Shown: positions 31,171 to 43,312 of the stretch, piece by piece
Position numbering within the stretch: position 1 is the stretch's first letter
How the letters are laid out: the number at the start of each line of letters is the position of its first letter
Notes under the pieces: model-generated
What the model was told of the DNA's origin: nothing
Seen by the model: the letters and a program-made list of their open reading frames with translations, nothing else
Database searches by the model: none
Made by a program: the position numbers and the translations under genes
Assembly: GCA_032433595.1 (NCBI GenBank)
Contig: JASWJB010000320.1
Location: forward strand, 1-51,071
Source: Conoideocrella luteorostrata
Lineage: Eukaryota > Ascomycota > Sordariomycetes > Hypocreales > Clavicipitaceae
Direction of reading: 5' to 3'
Length of the DNA: 51,071 bases

Positions 31171-32883
31171 ATGATGGAACATCGATCCCTTTCCGAGTCT
31201 ACTTGCGCCCCTACTTCGGCTACTCCATCAGTTGGATCATCCGGGCAGCCTACTTATACCACAGCTGGTACCATCTACAACCCCAGCTCATCTCAACCAC
31301 TTCAGCCGCCCACCCGCCGTGGACGCTCGCTCAAGTGGCCAGCCGGTAGTGTGCATTCTGATCTTGCTCTCCTTCCCAAGTCGGTGTTGGCTGGGTTATC
31401 TCTTAAAGCTTCAGCTGGGCATTCCATCCCATCCGTGCAGCACTACACACCGTTGCAGCAAAACTACGATCGGGCAATTAGCCCGCTCAATGAGAAGGAT
31501 CACATTCTTGCAAAAATGCCGGCGGATACGTCTCAAAAAGACTCAGCACGCATTCCAAGGCATCTTTCGGCTGATATGTCGGAAACGAGTAACCACGCAA
31601 ATATTACTGTGAACGACGATGAGCTTCGTTCTGGGAATGGAAGTGAAGAGGAAGAAGAACATGTCGATGACGATGATAACCACAACATGAGTGCCTTGAT
31701 GGCCATGCCAGTAAAATCGTTACAGAGCTTGGCTTCTTATCCGAATCCAAACCGGAAGAACGCTCAGAAGGCTCTTCTTCGCGGCGGAACGAGGTCAAGA
31801 CCTTGTACGCTCACTTCGTCTATAGGAAGTGCGGTCTCAACTAGCCCTATCGGTATGCCGTCTTTCAATATTACGGCTGGGCCAAGTGAGACGGGACAAA
31901 ACTCCTCCAGTTCGAAGCATCTTGGACTACTAGCCGATTCATCCACACCCAGGCGAGCTCAGCTTGATGCCATATCCAGAATCGATGGTGCCTGGAGCAC
32001 AAGACATAATACGCCAGCTCCGGCCCTACCTAACCCTCCCCGGGCTAAGTCTGCGAGCAGCGAGGTCTCCAAGGCCTCGAACAAGCATGCTTCTGGAAGC
32101 GGCACGCCAATGCCCCTGACTGCTGGGCCGCCTGGGCAGCGACAATATCGCCCCTCGACCTTTGAAACGACTTTCAAAGCCTTGAAAACAAATTCCCCAC
32201 CAGCTACTTCTACCCAGGAGGATGACGACGCAATTCTGATTACGACTCAGACTATGATTCAGGCTGGTATTGAAGACTTTCCCTCAATGTACGATACAAG
32301 CGATATTATTCCCAGTGTAAATACAACAAGCCCCGAGCATAGGAGAGCGGACCGCCCATTGCAAATGCATGGTTATCGATTACCATCTGGCATTATTGAC
32401 TCTGAAGAAGAGTTCTACAGCAGCCACGCCCAGCTCCAAGGCATCACGGATCGCATGAAAGTATGGGACCCTAGTGAACAGCTGATTCAGCCGCCAAGTT
32501 GGCGAGATCAATCCCCAGAAGTCCGTGCGCTATATACAACCGGAACAGATCGACTTACGGATGAAGCATTGGCTGACCGGAATGGAAAACTTGAAGAGTG
32601 GTGGTTCTCGGGCGTGAACAGAGCATATAGGAGACCTGATATCACAGGACTAAGATATTTTGCTCCCCGCGAAGTTAATCACTTTGGGGTAATTGGTGAC
32701 AGGCGACCAGTGGCGGCGACTCAGCGCCCGAGAGTCATCGATATGGAGCAAGCTGTTGCTATCCCTGTGGCGGAGCATACTAGGTCACTGATAGAATTGG
32801 TAATAGATGCTCGCGGCAAAAGCAGATTGGAGAAGCTTTCCTCATCGGAGGAGCTCAACCAGTCCACCTTCATTCAGCGATGA
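31171..32883 (+). CDS. Unrecognised 570-residue disordered protein
   Basis: A single uninterrupted frame of 570 codons that starts at a double ATG; either could be the start. I do not recognise a family. The sequence is Ser/Pro/Thr-rich over residues 1-410, with a basic patch (RRGRSLKW) near 50 and an acidic run (EEEEEHVDDDDNH) near 165. The last 160 residues look folded, with aromatic motifs such as WWFSGVNRAYRRPDITGLRY and several Trp and Tyr residues. No signal peptide or membrane helix is seen. The frame is far longer than chance and its composition differs from its flanks, so it is very likely a real gene. The C-terminal part is the best query for homologues. Confidence 0.75.
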   Translation: MMEHRSLSESTCAPTSATPSVGSSGQPTYTTAGTIYNPSSSQPLQPPTRRGRSLKWPAGSVHSDLALLPKSVLAGLSLKASAGHSIPSVQHYTPLQQNYDRAISPLNEKDHILAKMPADTSQKDSARIPRHLSADMSETSNHANITVNDDELRSGNGSEEEEEHVDDDDNHNMSALMAMPVKSLQSLASYPNPNRKNAQKALLRGGTRSRPCTLTSSIGSAVSTSPIGMPSFNITAGPSETGQNSSSSKHLGLLADSSTPRRAQLDAISRIDGAWSTRHNTPAPALPNPPRAKSASSEVSKASNKHASGSGTPMPLTAGPPGQRQYRPSTFETTFKALKTNSPPATSTQEDDDAILITTQTMIQAGIEDFPSMYDTSDIIPSVNTTSPEHRRADRPLQMHGYRLPSGIIDSEEEFYSSHAQLQGITDRMKVWDPSEQLIQPPSWRDQSPEVRALYTTGTDRLTDEALADRNGKLEEWWFSGVNRAYRRPDITGLRYFAPREVNHFGVIGDRRPVAATQRPRVIDMEQAVAIPVAEHTRSLIELVIDARGKSRLEKLSSSEELNQSTFIQR

Positions 32884-32962
32884 AACGAGAAGAGGAGATT
32901 TCATCTTGACTGGTGGCATGAATCGGTCAGTCTGGTACAGTTTTCAAAGCGCAAACTCATTT

Positions 32963-32982
32963 AAAAAAAAAAAAAAAAAAAA
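32963..32982. repeat. Poly-A tract
   Basis: About 20 A residues followed by GAGAGAGA, 80 bp after the stop codon of the preceding gene. Confidence 0.8.
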
Positions 32983-35900
32983 GAGAGAGACACAGGCAAT
33001 GCCTATTATTCCTCCCCCAAGTGGCGGTTGGAAACTCTTCGAGAGCATGGAGCTAAGACAAGGCCGGAATTGTGGCACGCTGAATACAGCTGCTCTCAAT
33101 ACTCTTACACCTCAGTTGGGTTTCAACGCTTTTAAAGATAGAATTAATTAATTATATGAGCTAATGATAATATTGCCTCCTTGCATAAAATCAACCACCG
33201 CAGATATGCGTTTCTCTCTGAGTGCTGTAGGCTTGACCCATGAGTACTCTTCACAGATGATCTTTCTGATCTTGTGATCATGTCCTCTTGAAATTACAGC
33301 AATATGAGGGGACAGAGCAGTACGCTTGGTGTCTTGAGCACAATGCGAGCAAATCCATCACTATGCTTCCTGTTATCCAGTACGGTGCCTTCCTATCCAA
33401 CCACTTCTTGGCCAAAATGTCATCACATCTATGATGATCGCAGCACGTAACTTTCGTAACGAAAGAGGTCCTTGAGCCAATTAAAGCGGAGTATCTAAGG
33501 GGCCATTTTCTGCCGGCCAACTTACATTATGATAGAATTTTTTTTTGGCTAAGATGACCCGTTACGTAAAGGGTTCGCTGCAGTTCTCATCAAGAGTCAT
33601 AATTGGCGCTGCTGTAATGGCTAAGGCCGCTCAAAAAGATGCACAATCAATGACCAATATTGGCTCGAACAATAGCCCCACCAAAGGGACAATAAGGCCA
33701 TATGACAGATGTACGGAGCACACGGTCGAGGCAACTCTTGAGAAATGGGAAGGGGGTGATGCGGGCCAGAGACTGACAAAGATGGAGCAGGATTTATCCG
33801 AGAGAAACTGGCTGTTGAGGGTCGGCTTAGTCGTTGCGAAGCACGCGTGTTGAGGAGCTTCTGTCTGGTGGATGGGATTGCGGGAAGAAAAGAAAAAAAA
33901 AGAAAAACCCAAAGCAGGATACAGTCATGTGATTTGAAAGAGTTTTGGCCTGTCTTGCGTGGCTTTTGTTTGGGGACCTTTTGGTTATTGTTGCTCTGGG
34001 TATGATGGAAGGTGAGCACGGCACAATAAGAGACAAGACGGCTTGGTGTGCGCGGATGGTGTTGAAGGGGGATAGTGTAGGGACCTGTGGTAGTGGTGTT
34101 GGGGACGTGAATGATAGATCATTATGACGCTTCATTCTGCTGATGGAATATTATATCGTTTCGATATGTTGGTGCCACGTTTACCCCTTGCCTTTCAATC
34201 GGCTGCTGCAGGTCTCTGTTCACATTTTTTTTGGTCACGGTCCGTGTTCAGTCAGTCCTTCGAGATGGCTGCTGATTCATCTGGGAGGGGGGGGATAAGC
34301 CTCCCAAGAAAACGTGCATGAAAGTTATACGAGCGCTGCCGACGGCGCCGGTTCCATTCTGAAACACGGTGGTCTTGAAGACTCTGCCTTGGGCTCCGAG
34401 GTAACACACCATACCGTACAGAATAGAATGGTCAGTTGTTGTTGTGGTGGTAGGGGATGGGATACTGGTGCTGACGGTTGATGGCACTGCAGCGCAGAAT
34501 TAAATAAACGAATAATACATGCTGTCATTTCGTTCTTCCTAGCCTTTCTTGCAATCTACACACCTTCGGCATCGTCACCAGGCCGTCAATATATATATCT
34601 GCGATGCTGAAATGGGTGAGCTTCATTAGCTATGCAGAATATGCAGAATATGCGGAAAAAGAACTCCTCGGCTTGACACATCTGTCATTGGAGTAATGTG
34701 CGTATGGGCGATTCATCATCATAGCCCCAATCTGAAGCTCTTCCCTGCCTGATTTACCAAGCAGAGATGGACGGCAGTGTACCTGGGAAGACTGCCCAAA
34801 ATCGACACAGTTCACCACTAATCTCAAGCTATTTCTGGAAAGTCAAGTACCACACTAACTTAGCTGGTGCGTTTTACCGCATCGCTTCAAATACAGAGGC
34901 GGAAGGGATATTTGCATTTGGCCAAATAGACATCTTAGCAGCCGGACCTCGGCAATATGCTACTAGGATCTGTTCACGAGTTGAATACACACGATTGTAG
35001 CGGATGGCTGTTGCCAATTTCATGTGCCAGCCGGGTTAATCGAAATAGCTCTTTCGATGTGCCCCATGCTTGGCAATCTGGCGGGATGATTTCGAGCCTG
35101 AAGGGAAAATAGTGGAAAGTGACTTTCCATCGATTTCATAAAGCATCTTGTTGGTGGTTGCAAGACTAGCCTGGTTTGATATGGTAAAACACCGACGTCG
35201 CCAACTGCAAAGCACCAAATAGACTAACTAGACATTACGAGGTATTCAAGCTACTCATAAAGGCAGCTGCAAGGGGATGAGCGCAAGCATGAGGCCCCTG
35301 GCATGGCCCTACCCATGGTGGTAGTATTGACAAGTACTCCGTGGTGTTGACAAGAATGGTGTTTTGTCGACAATAATCATCAAACGGACTAAATCAAGTC
35401 CAGGCCATTGTCTTCTTTTTCTGGTCAATATACTCCGTACTCTGTAGTGCTAGTACTAGTAAAGCCTTCCAAAGTGTTTCCTAAACGATGCCTGGTCTTT
35501 CTACCTGAACAGGGTTTAGCACTCAAGGGCGGCGACACTAATATAGTTAGTCACTACGGAGTACGGGGTATATTGACCGAAAAAAGAAGGGTCGGCTTGA
35601 GACGAGATGAGAAAATAGAAGTTCGGTCGCAGAGCTTGGACCATTTTGTGTCATCCTTACCGGGCGCTGGTGAGCCGCCAAAATCCTATCCCTTGACGGT
35701 ACTTGCTTTTTGCCGTTGTTTCTTTTTTACTGCAAATATCGTTTCTGCGAGTGTCGGGGAACGACGTTCGCGATGTTTCTAGATTTCATGGCTGGAAACC
35801 ATCGCTCAGGCGTATCTTTGGCGTCATGCACCTCGGTAGGCGAGTTTACGAAAAGATGTACGTACGTACTCTGTAATTTGCGAAGAACTTCGGGCACAGC

Positions 35901-36549
35901 AAGGGCTGTTCAGTCTCGGGTTGAGCTAGTAATTGTAATCGTTATTCCAGATGCAGTGTTAATGGGTGTCTTTTACATATAATTGGCCCTCCCGGCGCAG
36001 CTAACGTCTCAATCGGAGCAACCAAAAGATACCAGCGTCTTGAGCCTAATTGGCCAGACACATACCTGCGGGACAGGGAATAGAGTGGTTCGGAACAATA
36101 GGAGCAGGGAATCAGCGCCACGGCTTCGATAGTGCCAAACAGAGTATCACATCTTGCAGTAGCTGCAGTGCATTGCATGGCGGCGTGGCTGCAGGTCAAA
36201 GGGCCAGGCGATGTGGTGTTGATGCCCTCCTTGCCTCCATCCCACAGCCACACATGTTGTAGCCGAGACTGTCGCGGATCACATTCCCTCTGGAGGCGAC
36301 GAGAAGGACGAACACCATGAATCTCGGTTGTGTCCCCGGCTGGATGGGAGATCGACAATGCTAACATCGTGTTTTTTCTTTGTGCACTGCAAGATGATCT
36401 GATGCTGAAGAACCCCTCAGGAACGACAATGCTCTGGTTGTCAAGTTGCTGTCCCTGGCGCTGTTACTGTACAATATAAATTGCATCGGGTATCACTGGC
36501 TACTTTACTCTTCCCTAATGTTAGCCATCTAGACTTCCGGTTTTCACTC

Positions 36550-36580
36550 TTTTTCTTTTTTTTTTCTTTTTTTTTTTCTT
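36550..36580. repeat. T-rich tract
   Basis: Long T runs interrupted by single C residues within the gene-poor stretch. Confidence 0.75.
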
Positions 36581-38484
36581 ACGACAACTCGTTTCTTTTA
36601 TGGGAGAGAAGAAGCCAATAGCCCCAACTTACTGGCCCTTCCTTTTTCTTCCTCCCCTGCGGATATTATTGCAAATGCTGCATAATACGAAGCAAAGAAT
36701 ATTGGACGCCGCGAGGGAGCTAGCTGGGCCTGCGGTCCCATGTCAATTAAGCCAACGGCATGCCGCCCATCATGCGTCACGGTGATATTAATCATTAATC
36801 ATCTGCAAATTGGGTATTGACCGGAGTCCTGAGTAGGTCCTAATACATAGCACTGCATGGGTTCCTTCCCTCAACGCAGGGGTTGTGCATACTTTCACAT
36901 TGAAGATAACCGAGGGAAGGAGACACAAGACACCGTTTTCATGTTCCGTCCTGTTCATCCTATCTGGAAGAGGCAGGCGCTTCCATCCACCTGTTGCTCT
37001 CAGCTGCTCGTGGCAGCGCCACCTGTACATACCTAGGTACTGTCGGCGTCTCCATCAGATGCCCAGGCACTTCACTATATGCATATTGTTGTTCTCTGTA
37101 CTCTGTACTCCATGTTTCATGGCCGGTTGCGGAGTGGTATTACCGTATTCATCAGCATGTGTTTTTTTTTTCTTGTGCGCATTGATGATTACTGTGTTAT
37201 TGACTCTGCCATCGCAGTTTGGCAAGGTGCAGGGTGCCACATAAGCCGCCAACTTTTTGTTTTGTTTGGCGCTATTTGGACGAGGGAAAGACCAGAAGCC
37301 GCGGAGGTCGGCTCAGCTATGACACGAAAATGACCAACTCTGCCAACTGCCCACTACCCACTACGAACTGTCCACCGCCCGCCCAACAAAGCCACCCGCA
37401 GTATCAATACGGATCGCGAGGTGCCATTGTTCATGGAAGCCGCAACGTCGCCACGATGCAAAAGCAAAACACCACTGTTTTCACGCTTGTGTGGGCTGGG
37501 GAACCGTCCCAGTTCCGACATGTACCGTCCCACACTCTCTGCTTGAACTGGGGCCGATACGGATTTTTATGACGACCTTGACTGTTCCTGCACGTCGACG
37601 TCGACTGCAGGTGACCACCGTTCCAAAGAAACGGCAAGTGTGACAATACGTGTCGTGCGCGACGGCCATCGTTTTTGTGCGACAAAGGAGCATAGCCTAC
37701 GGAGTAAAGTATGTACATATCACATACGGTCGGCCATTTACACACGCAAATACTAGGGCAGCCCCGTATGTACTACTTGATGTTGGAAGCCCAACTATTC
37801 CGAGTATGTTTGTACGCTAAGGTGGCCCTAGAACGCCGGGCCAACAATAGATGTCTGGACCTCCATGCAAGCTGAGCCAGCTTGCCCAGTCACATTAGAG
37901 ATCTGGCCCCTCTTGCTAATGGGCTGGTGTTGCTTTTTGGGCAACTTGGCTTGGCTTTAGCTTGGGCTGTCACATTCCGTTTTGCTGCCCCCCTGCCCCC
38001 CGGGCAGCTCCACCACACCAATTCTCCGCCGTAGATTCTAATTGCTTCGGGGGTGTAGCCGTGTATGGCTTTAGGGCAAGGGAGTATTGTAGCAAAGAAA
38101 CCTCCTCTTTGGCTTCTGGTGAGTATCGACGTTGACACGTTGGACGCAAGCCCCTCCTTGCGTCAATGAAGGTTCTGTTGGTCGAGGCAAAAGGGCGAAC
38201 CCACTGTTGGCAAACTAGATAGGAACCAGCCATGCAACCATAGACTTGGGTCGCTTCCTTGGCCTCAGCTTGGCCCGTGACGCTTTTCCTATCGTATTTG
38301 AGTGTATTTGTACGGGCTGGGCACAAGGTAGTTCCCTTACGAGTACTTATAACTCGGTTGTCCCTGTTCCGTCGCCTTTTGATAGTCTACGATTAACCTC
38401 CCACCCACCTGCGCTCGTCCCTTATTTGTAATTTATTGATACCTGGCACTGTCTTCTCAGTTGCTACCTGCATTCATATTCAAC

Positions 38485-39950
38485 ATGGGCCTTCTCTCTC
38501 TTGCATATACACGCCCCAAGCATGTAGACCAGTATAGCTTGGGGAGAAGGAGTGAGTCTGTTTCCGACGCAAAGAGTGAAGGTTCTGTGAAGTCGGGCCA
38601 GTCAGGCCATTCCGCCGGTATACCCGATTCTTTGACATTTGATAACATTATGAACGGTGGGACTTGTCCTGTAAGTTCCTCCTTCTGAATTTGAGTACTT
38701 GTGAGAGCGATCATTTACAAATACTAATTTGGTCATACGTAGCCTATGACCGTTCGCGATTTCATGAATTATCTGATCTATGTCGAGCATTCAGCAGAGA
38801 ACCTCCAGTTCTATCTCTGGTATAAAGACTACGTCAAGCGATTTCATGAGGTCCCCGCTACCGATAGATCTCTCGCCCCCGAATGGACTCAGGCTATGGA
38901 GGACGAATCTGTTGCTAGGATCCGAAAAGACCAAGCCGAAAAGATTCGCCCTGAACCGCAAGCTGCCCAGATTTTCAGGGGAACCGACTTTGAGAAAATG
39001 GTGCCTGAGATGCCGGAGAACTCTACCAACCCTTTCAACACCCCTCCTCGCTCTTCTAACGGCGGAAGTGAAAATGGGTCGGCCGCTACCGCTTCTCACA
39101 CGATGCAGTCGAACGCATCTACACACTATAAGTCCCAGGCTGCTGATGCTTTTCAATCGGCAGGAGCCAAGCTTCCATGTGTGTTATCTCTCATTGCCTG
39201 AGCGATGCATTCACCGCGCTAACAATCGTTTCAGTTACCATCCAGCCCTTTAGAGACGAGATCAATCGAGTAGTTGCTACTTATATCATGGATGATGCGC
39301 CTCGCCAGTTGAACCTTGCTTCGTGGGAACAGAAAGCTGCTGTCCAAGCTCTTTCTCACACTACTCACCCTAGTGCTTTGCGAGTTCTGTTCAAAACAGT
39401 GGACTCGGCTCTCCGTCGACAAGCACATCCCAACTTCGTTCGGTGGTCCATATGCAACGGCAATCCAGCCCGCGTCTTCTTTGCCCGCTTCCTCGGCATA
39501 TTTCTCATTGTTGCTGGCTTCGCTATCGCCATTCCAATCACACTCAGCAAGCTTGGTCGTGGATATCGTGCTCTTGCCGCCATTGCATGGGTTCTGGGCA
39601 TCAGCACCCTGGTTGCCGCCTACAAGGGCATGTGCGTGGTTTTACACGGTATGCACCACCGCCATGTGAGACCTTGGGAGCTATTTGTGCAAGCCGACGG
39701 TGAAGACATGGGCAAGAGAAGTTTTGACTCTTTTGCCTCCCATAATAGTTACGAAGATGAGCCATGGATCGTCAAGTACGAAAAGAGAAACGTGGTGCGC
39801 AAGGTTTTTGACCGAGAGGTGTGGATTCAAGAACCTGCCTTGAGACAGATCCAAGACACCATATTTGTGCAGGCTATTCTTGCGTCGGTGCTTCTTGGCG
39901 GTGCTTTGACTGCCGTTTTTGTTGCTGTCCCTGGCGGACGTTTGTTTTAA
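38485..39950 (+). CDS. RAX1: Rax1-like RGS-domain membrane protein
   Basis: Three exons (38485-38670, 38743-39178, 39235-39950) encode 445 residues. Introns are 72 nt (GTAAGT...TAG, branch CTAAT) and 56 nt (GTGTGT...CAG, branch CTAAC). The first RGS part is near residues 64-90 (MTVRDFMNYLIYVEHSAENL). A Ser/Asn-rich insert separates it from the second half near 208-270 (TIQPFRDEINRVVATYI, then LRVLFKTVDSAL). Three membrane helices close the protein: near 290-312, 318-347 and the last 25 residues. An RGS domain split by a linker and followed by C-terminal helices is the layout of yeast bud-site protein Rax1 and Aspergillus RgsB. RGS domains speed GTP hydrolysis by G-alpha subunits; Rax1 proteins mark growth sites with Rax2. 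Either role is inferred from family. Confidence 0.88.
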
Positions 39951-40719
39951 GCACTTTGTTTAAAAAAAGATTGGCGCGGCTCGAGCCTTCCTCTTGTTCA
40001 TTGCTCTTTTGTGGAAACTATTGTATATGAAACTATGTATATCGACGGAGTACATGCTAGGTATCAGCTCGCTCACCGTTGAGATTCAGGGAGTTGTGGA
40101 TTGGGAGGCTATTTTGTGCTGAACTGGCTTGTATTGTACAGAGTAACGATCAAGATGATTGTCTACCTATATAATTATTTGAGTTTCTATACTCCGTACT
40201 CCGTACCAAGCAAGTCAAATATGGCCGTTGTGCTCCGTATGGCGGGAAGATATGATCCGGGTTCCGCGCTCCGTTCTCAATACCCCACGCGCAGCTTTGA
40301 TACCGACGACCCGCAGGGCCGTGTTTTGGCCTCGGTCAAACGGACAGTTCACCTATCGATAAAGGTGGTCAATTAATGAAACCCGCGGCTGGATTCACTT
40401 TCCCATCATTTTTCCGCAGCGCAGTCTGCGCGCAATCCTCTCCACCCTTTTTCTTATCGAGAATATGGAGAAGCTGCCCCTCCGTGATATAATAGTCAGT
40501 CAGTCCGTCCGTCAATCCGGCCGTCATCCCATCGCATCCACTTTCAACCACTCAACCATTTAGCCATTCAACCCATTGATCGCTCGTCCGACGTGAGCAT
40601 GACTAAACCCTGTTGAGCCCAATCTGCCTCGTGCTTTCCTTAGTCCCCACGACGCAGCGGGCTGTCATTGCTTTTCACACAACTGAAAGCATCTTTGGTC
40701 TACCTGCCAGCGCTTCAGC
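39951..40719. other. Intergenic region with tandem TACTCCGTA
   Basis: About 770 bp between two plus-strand genes. It contains the direct tandem motif at 40190-40205 (two exact copies sharing TA) and near copies at 40046 and 40230. The right half should be the pantothenate kinase promoter. Confidence 0.6.
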
Positions 40720-42294
40720 ATGGCGTCTGCCGCGGACATCCAGCAGGAGCAGCTGCCGGCAGCCCGCGCCGAGGCTGAGTCACTTCGCGAAAGGTCTAGA
40801 ACCATGACCTCAACTGAGGAGATTAACAACACCATCTTCAGACCAGGCAGTGTCAAGATCAATGTCAAGGGCGCATTTATTGTTGATCCCGACACATCGA
40901 CACCGGCCGTTGGTGCCGCCAGCAATTTACACGGCAATGGACGAGGCAGTCCGACGCATCATGAAACGAGCGACATACGGCTCCCGAACCACACTGCTGT
41001 GGTCAGTCATATCGCTGTCGATGTACGTATACACTTCACATTTCGTACGGAGTCTCAGGTTATCCATCTGGCTATTTTGAAAACGAATGCGCTGACATTG
41101 TGATTTGCACCCGCCGTGTCAGATTGGCGGATCGCTCATTAAACTGGTGTACTTCTCTCGTGAGGTGCATTCCACCGACTCAGGTGGCCGTCTAAACTTC
41201 CAAATCTTCGAGACCGACCGGATAGATGACTGCGTCGAGTTTATGAAGCACCTCCGAGATAAACAATTGGAACTCAACGGGTCTAAACCCGGTGAGCTGT
41301 GCGTGATGGCTACGGGGGGCGGGGCGTACAAATTCTACGACAAAATTAGAGATGCTTTGGGGGTGGACGTGCTCAGAGAAGACGAGATGGAGTGCTTGAT
41401 CATTGGTGAGAGGCTGATTGTGTCCGGGCGGATGTGTTGTATGAAAAGAATCTCGGCTAACCCGCCACTCACTCTACAGGTCTGGATTTCTTCATCACGG
41501 AAATCCCCCGTGAGGTTTTCACCTACTCAGAAACCGACCCTATGCACTTTGTTAGCCCCAGGGAGAGGATATATCCTTACCTCTTGGTAAATATTGGATC
41601 GGGCGTCTCCATCCTTAAGGTTGATGGGCCACGGTCCTACCAACGAGTTGGCGGCACGTCACTGGGAGGTGGTACTCTTTGGGGCTTACTATCGCTACTG
41701 ACTGGTGCTAGAAACTTTGACGACATGTTGGAGCAAGCAGGCCACGGAGATAATGCCAACGTGGATATGCTAGTTGGTGATATCTATGGCACAGATTATG
41801 GCAAGATTGGGCTAAAGAGTACCACCATTGCGTCGTCATTTGGCAAAGTATTCCGCGAGAAGACCATGGCTGACGCTGCGGCGGATGCAGCGGCTGAAGC
41901 GGAGAAAAGGTCGCCGGGTCATGACGCTGGTCCAGTCAAACTCGGCTTTACCGAAAGCGACATATCGAGATCACTGCTATATGCGGTATCCAACAACATT
42001 GGACAGATTGCGTATCTGCAATCGCAAATACACAATGTGTCCGACATATACTTTGGTGGGTCCTTTATTCGCGGCCACAGACAGACTATGAATACCTTGA
42101 GTTATGGCCTCAAGTTTTGGAGTAAGGGTCAGAAACAAGCCTACTTCCTGCGACACGAGGGCTATCTCGGTGCCGTTGGTGCCTTCTTAAAGAGACAGCC
42201 CAAGAATTGGGGTCGCCGAAATAGTCTTGAGGGAATGGAGGAGATTCTAGAACTTAGGAAGAGTTTCAAGGCAAAGGAGCCAGCTGCATCATAA
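40720..42294 (+). CDS. CAB1: Type II pantothenate kinase
   Basis: Three exons (40720-41022, 41123-41405, 41480-42294) encode 466 residues. Introns are 100 nt (GTACGT...CAG) and 74 nt (GTGAGA...CAG). The first splice restores the nucleotide-binding motif DIGGSLIKLVYF at residues 101-112. Other family blocks are TGGGAYKF, the DEMECLI segment holding the likely catalytic Glu, NIGSGVSI, GTSLGGGT, NNIG and the C-terminal HEGYLGAVGAF. These are the ASKHA-fold signatures of eukaryotic pantothenate kinase. The enzyme phosphorylates pantothenate with ATP, the first and controlling step of coenzyme A synthesis. The first 95 residues are a disordered extension. No targeting signal is obvious, so it is probably cytosolic. 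Identification is firm. Confidence 0.95.
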
Positions 42295-43312
42295 GAGGCT
42301 AGCTTCTGATGCCTTGCCGTTGGACGTACGACGTCTATATTCGGTCTGGTGCGCAGGATGTTGAACGATGAAAAGCCGGAACAAAATATACTTTCTCAAA
42401 TCAAGAGCTACGCGTGGTAAGGTTTGTCGGGTGAAGAAGGGAAGCATGGTGCGCAATTTTGTCACATAGTTTTGCCATCACTTTTCGCCATCTACTCACA
42501 AATTGTACATACAAACGAATCGAGTTAGTCCAGCAGAGCTGATACAGACTGACGACAACCTTTGGATTATGTTAAATTTCGGCATCTCGACCCAACATAT
42601 ACAGTTATATAGAAATGGAAGTAAAATGAGTATAATCGGCATTAAATTAGCCCATCATCTTAGGTTATCGCCCCTTATCATTTGCGCATGCTGTCCTCCC
42701 AATCCTAAACGAAACAATACTTCTGTTCTTCCCCATCCCCCACGTATTCGGAGAATCGCTCCGAACACGACTATTTTAAGACATTGCCCTGCTCCCACAA
42801 ACTCCCGGAACCTTCTAAGGCAAAATTGGCCCCAAAAGAATCCGAGACATGCCAGCGCAGGGGAATGGAATGTCTTCAAGGCCGCGAAACGATCGATTAT
42901 TGCCCAAAGAATTACATTTCCTTAGTCGACCCAATCACGCCCGGTCTTTGGCGTATTTTTGAATTCCAGTGTCGCCCCCGCGTACGGTTAGCAGTGGCAC
43001 CCCAATTGGACTGTCTCCCTTACTCAATTTTGTTTAGTCCTAGATTTTGGGGGGAGCTTTCCCGATCGAACTGGTCTGTTAAGTCTGTTTCTTTCTTACA
43101 CAGGGTATTTCCATGTATGTGGCGGCTGATGTTTGCATGTTCTTATGCAAGCTGCACCAAACAAAGGACGATCGTTGTCTAGCTAACTACCCTTTTTCTT
43201 TTCTTCCCGACTACTTTTTCCGATTTTGTTTTCTTCATCTGCTGTCGACCTTTTAAACGATACGATCCCGTAAAGGCTGTTCCTTCTCTTTTCTATGTGA
43301 AAAGCTGACGCT
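42295..43312. other. Intergenic region before the cysteine-rich gene
   Basis: About 1 kb with no supported frame. The last 150 bp are C/T-rich and probably the leader of the small secreted protein gene. Confidence 0.5.

Larger units (their letters stand above)
32884..38484. other. 5.6-kb gene-poor stretch
   Basis: The largest gap in the window, between the 570-residue gene and the Rax1-like gene. Frames of 60-140 codons occur on both strands, but they overlap each other and show no protein character. Exact dispersed-motif copies lie at 35431, 35555 and 37698. A 20-nt A run lies at 32963-32982 and a T-rich tract at 36550-36580. No gene is supported; non-coding RNAs are possible. Confidence 0.5.

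Noticed and set aside
35408..35782. 124-codon plus-strand frame
   Set aside because: It translates two copies of the dispersed motif and shows no protein-like conservation or splice context.
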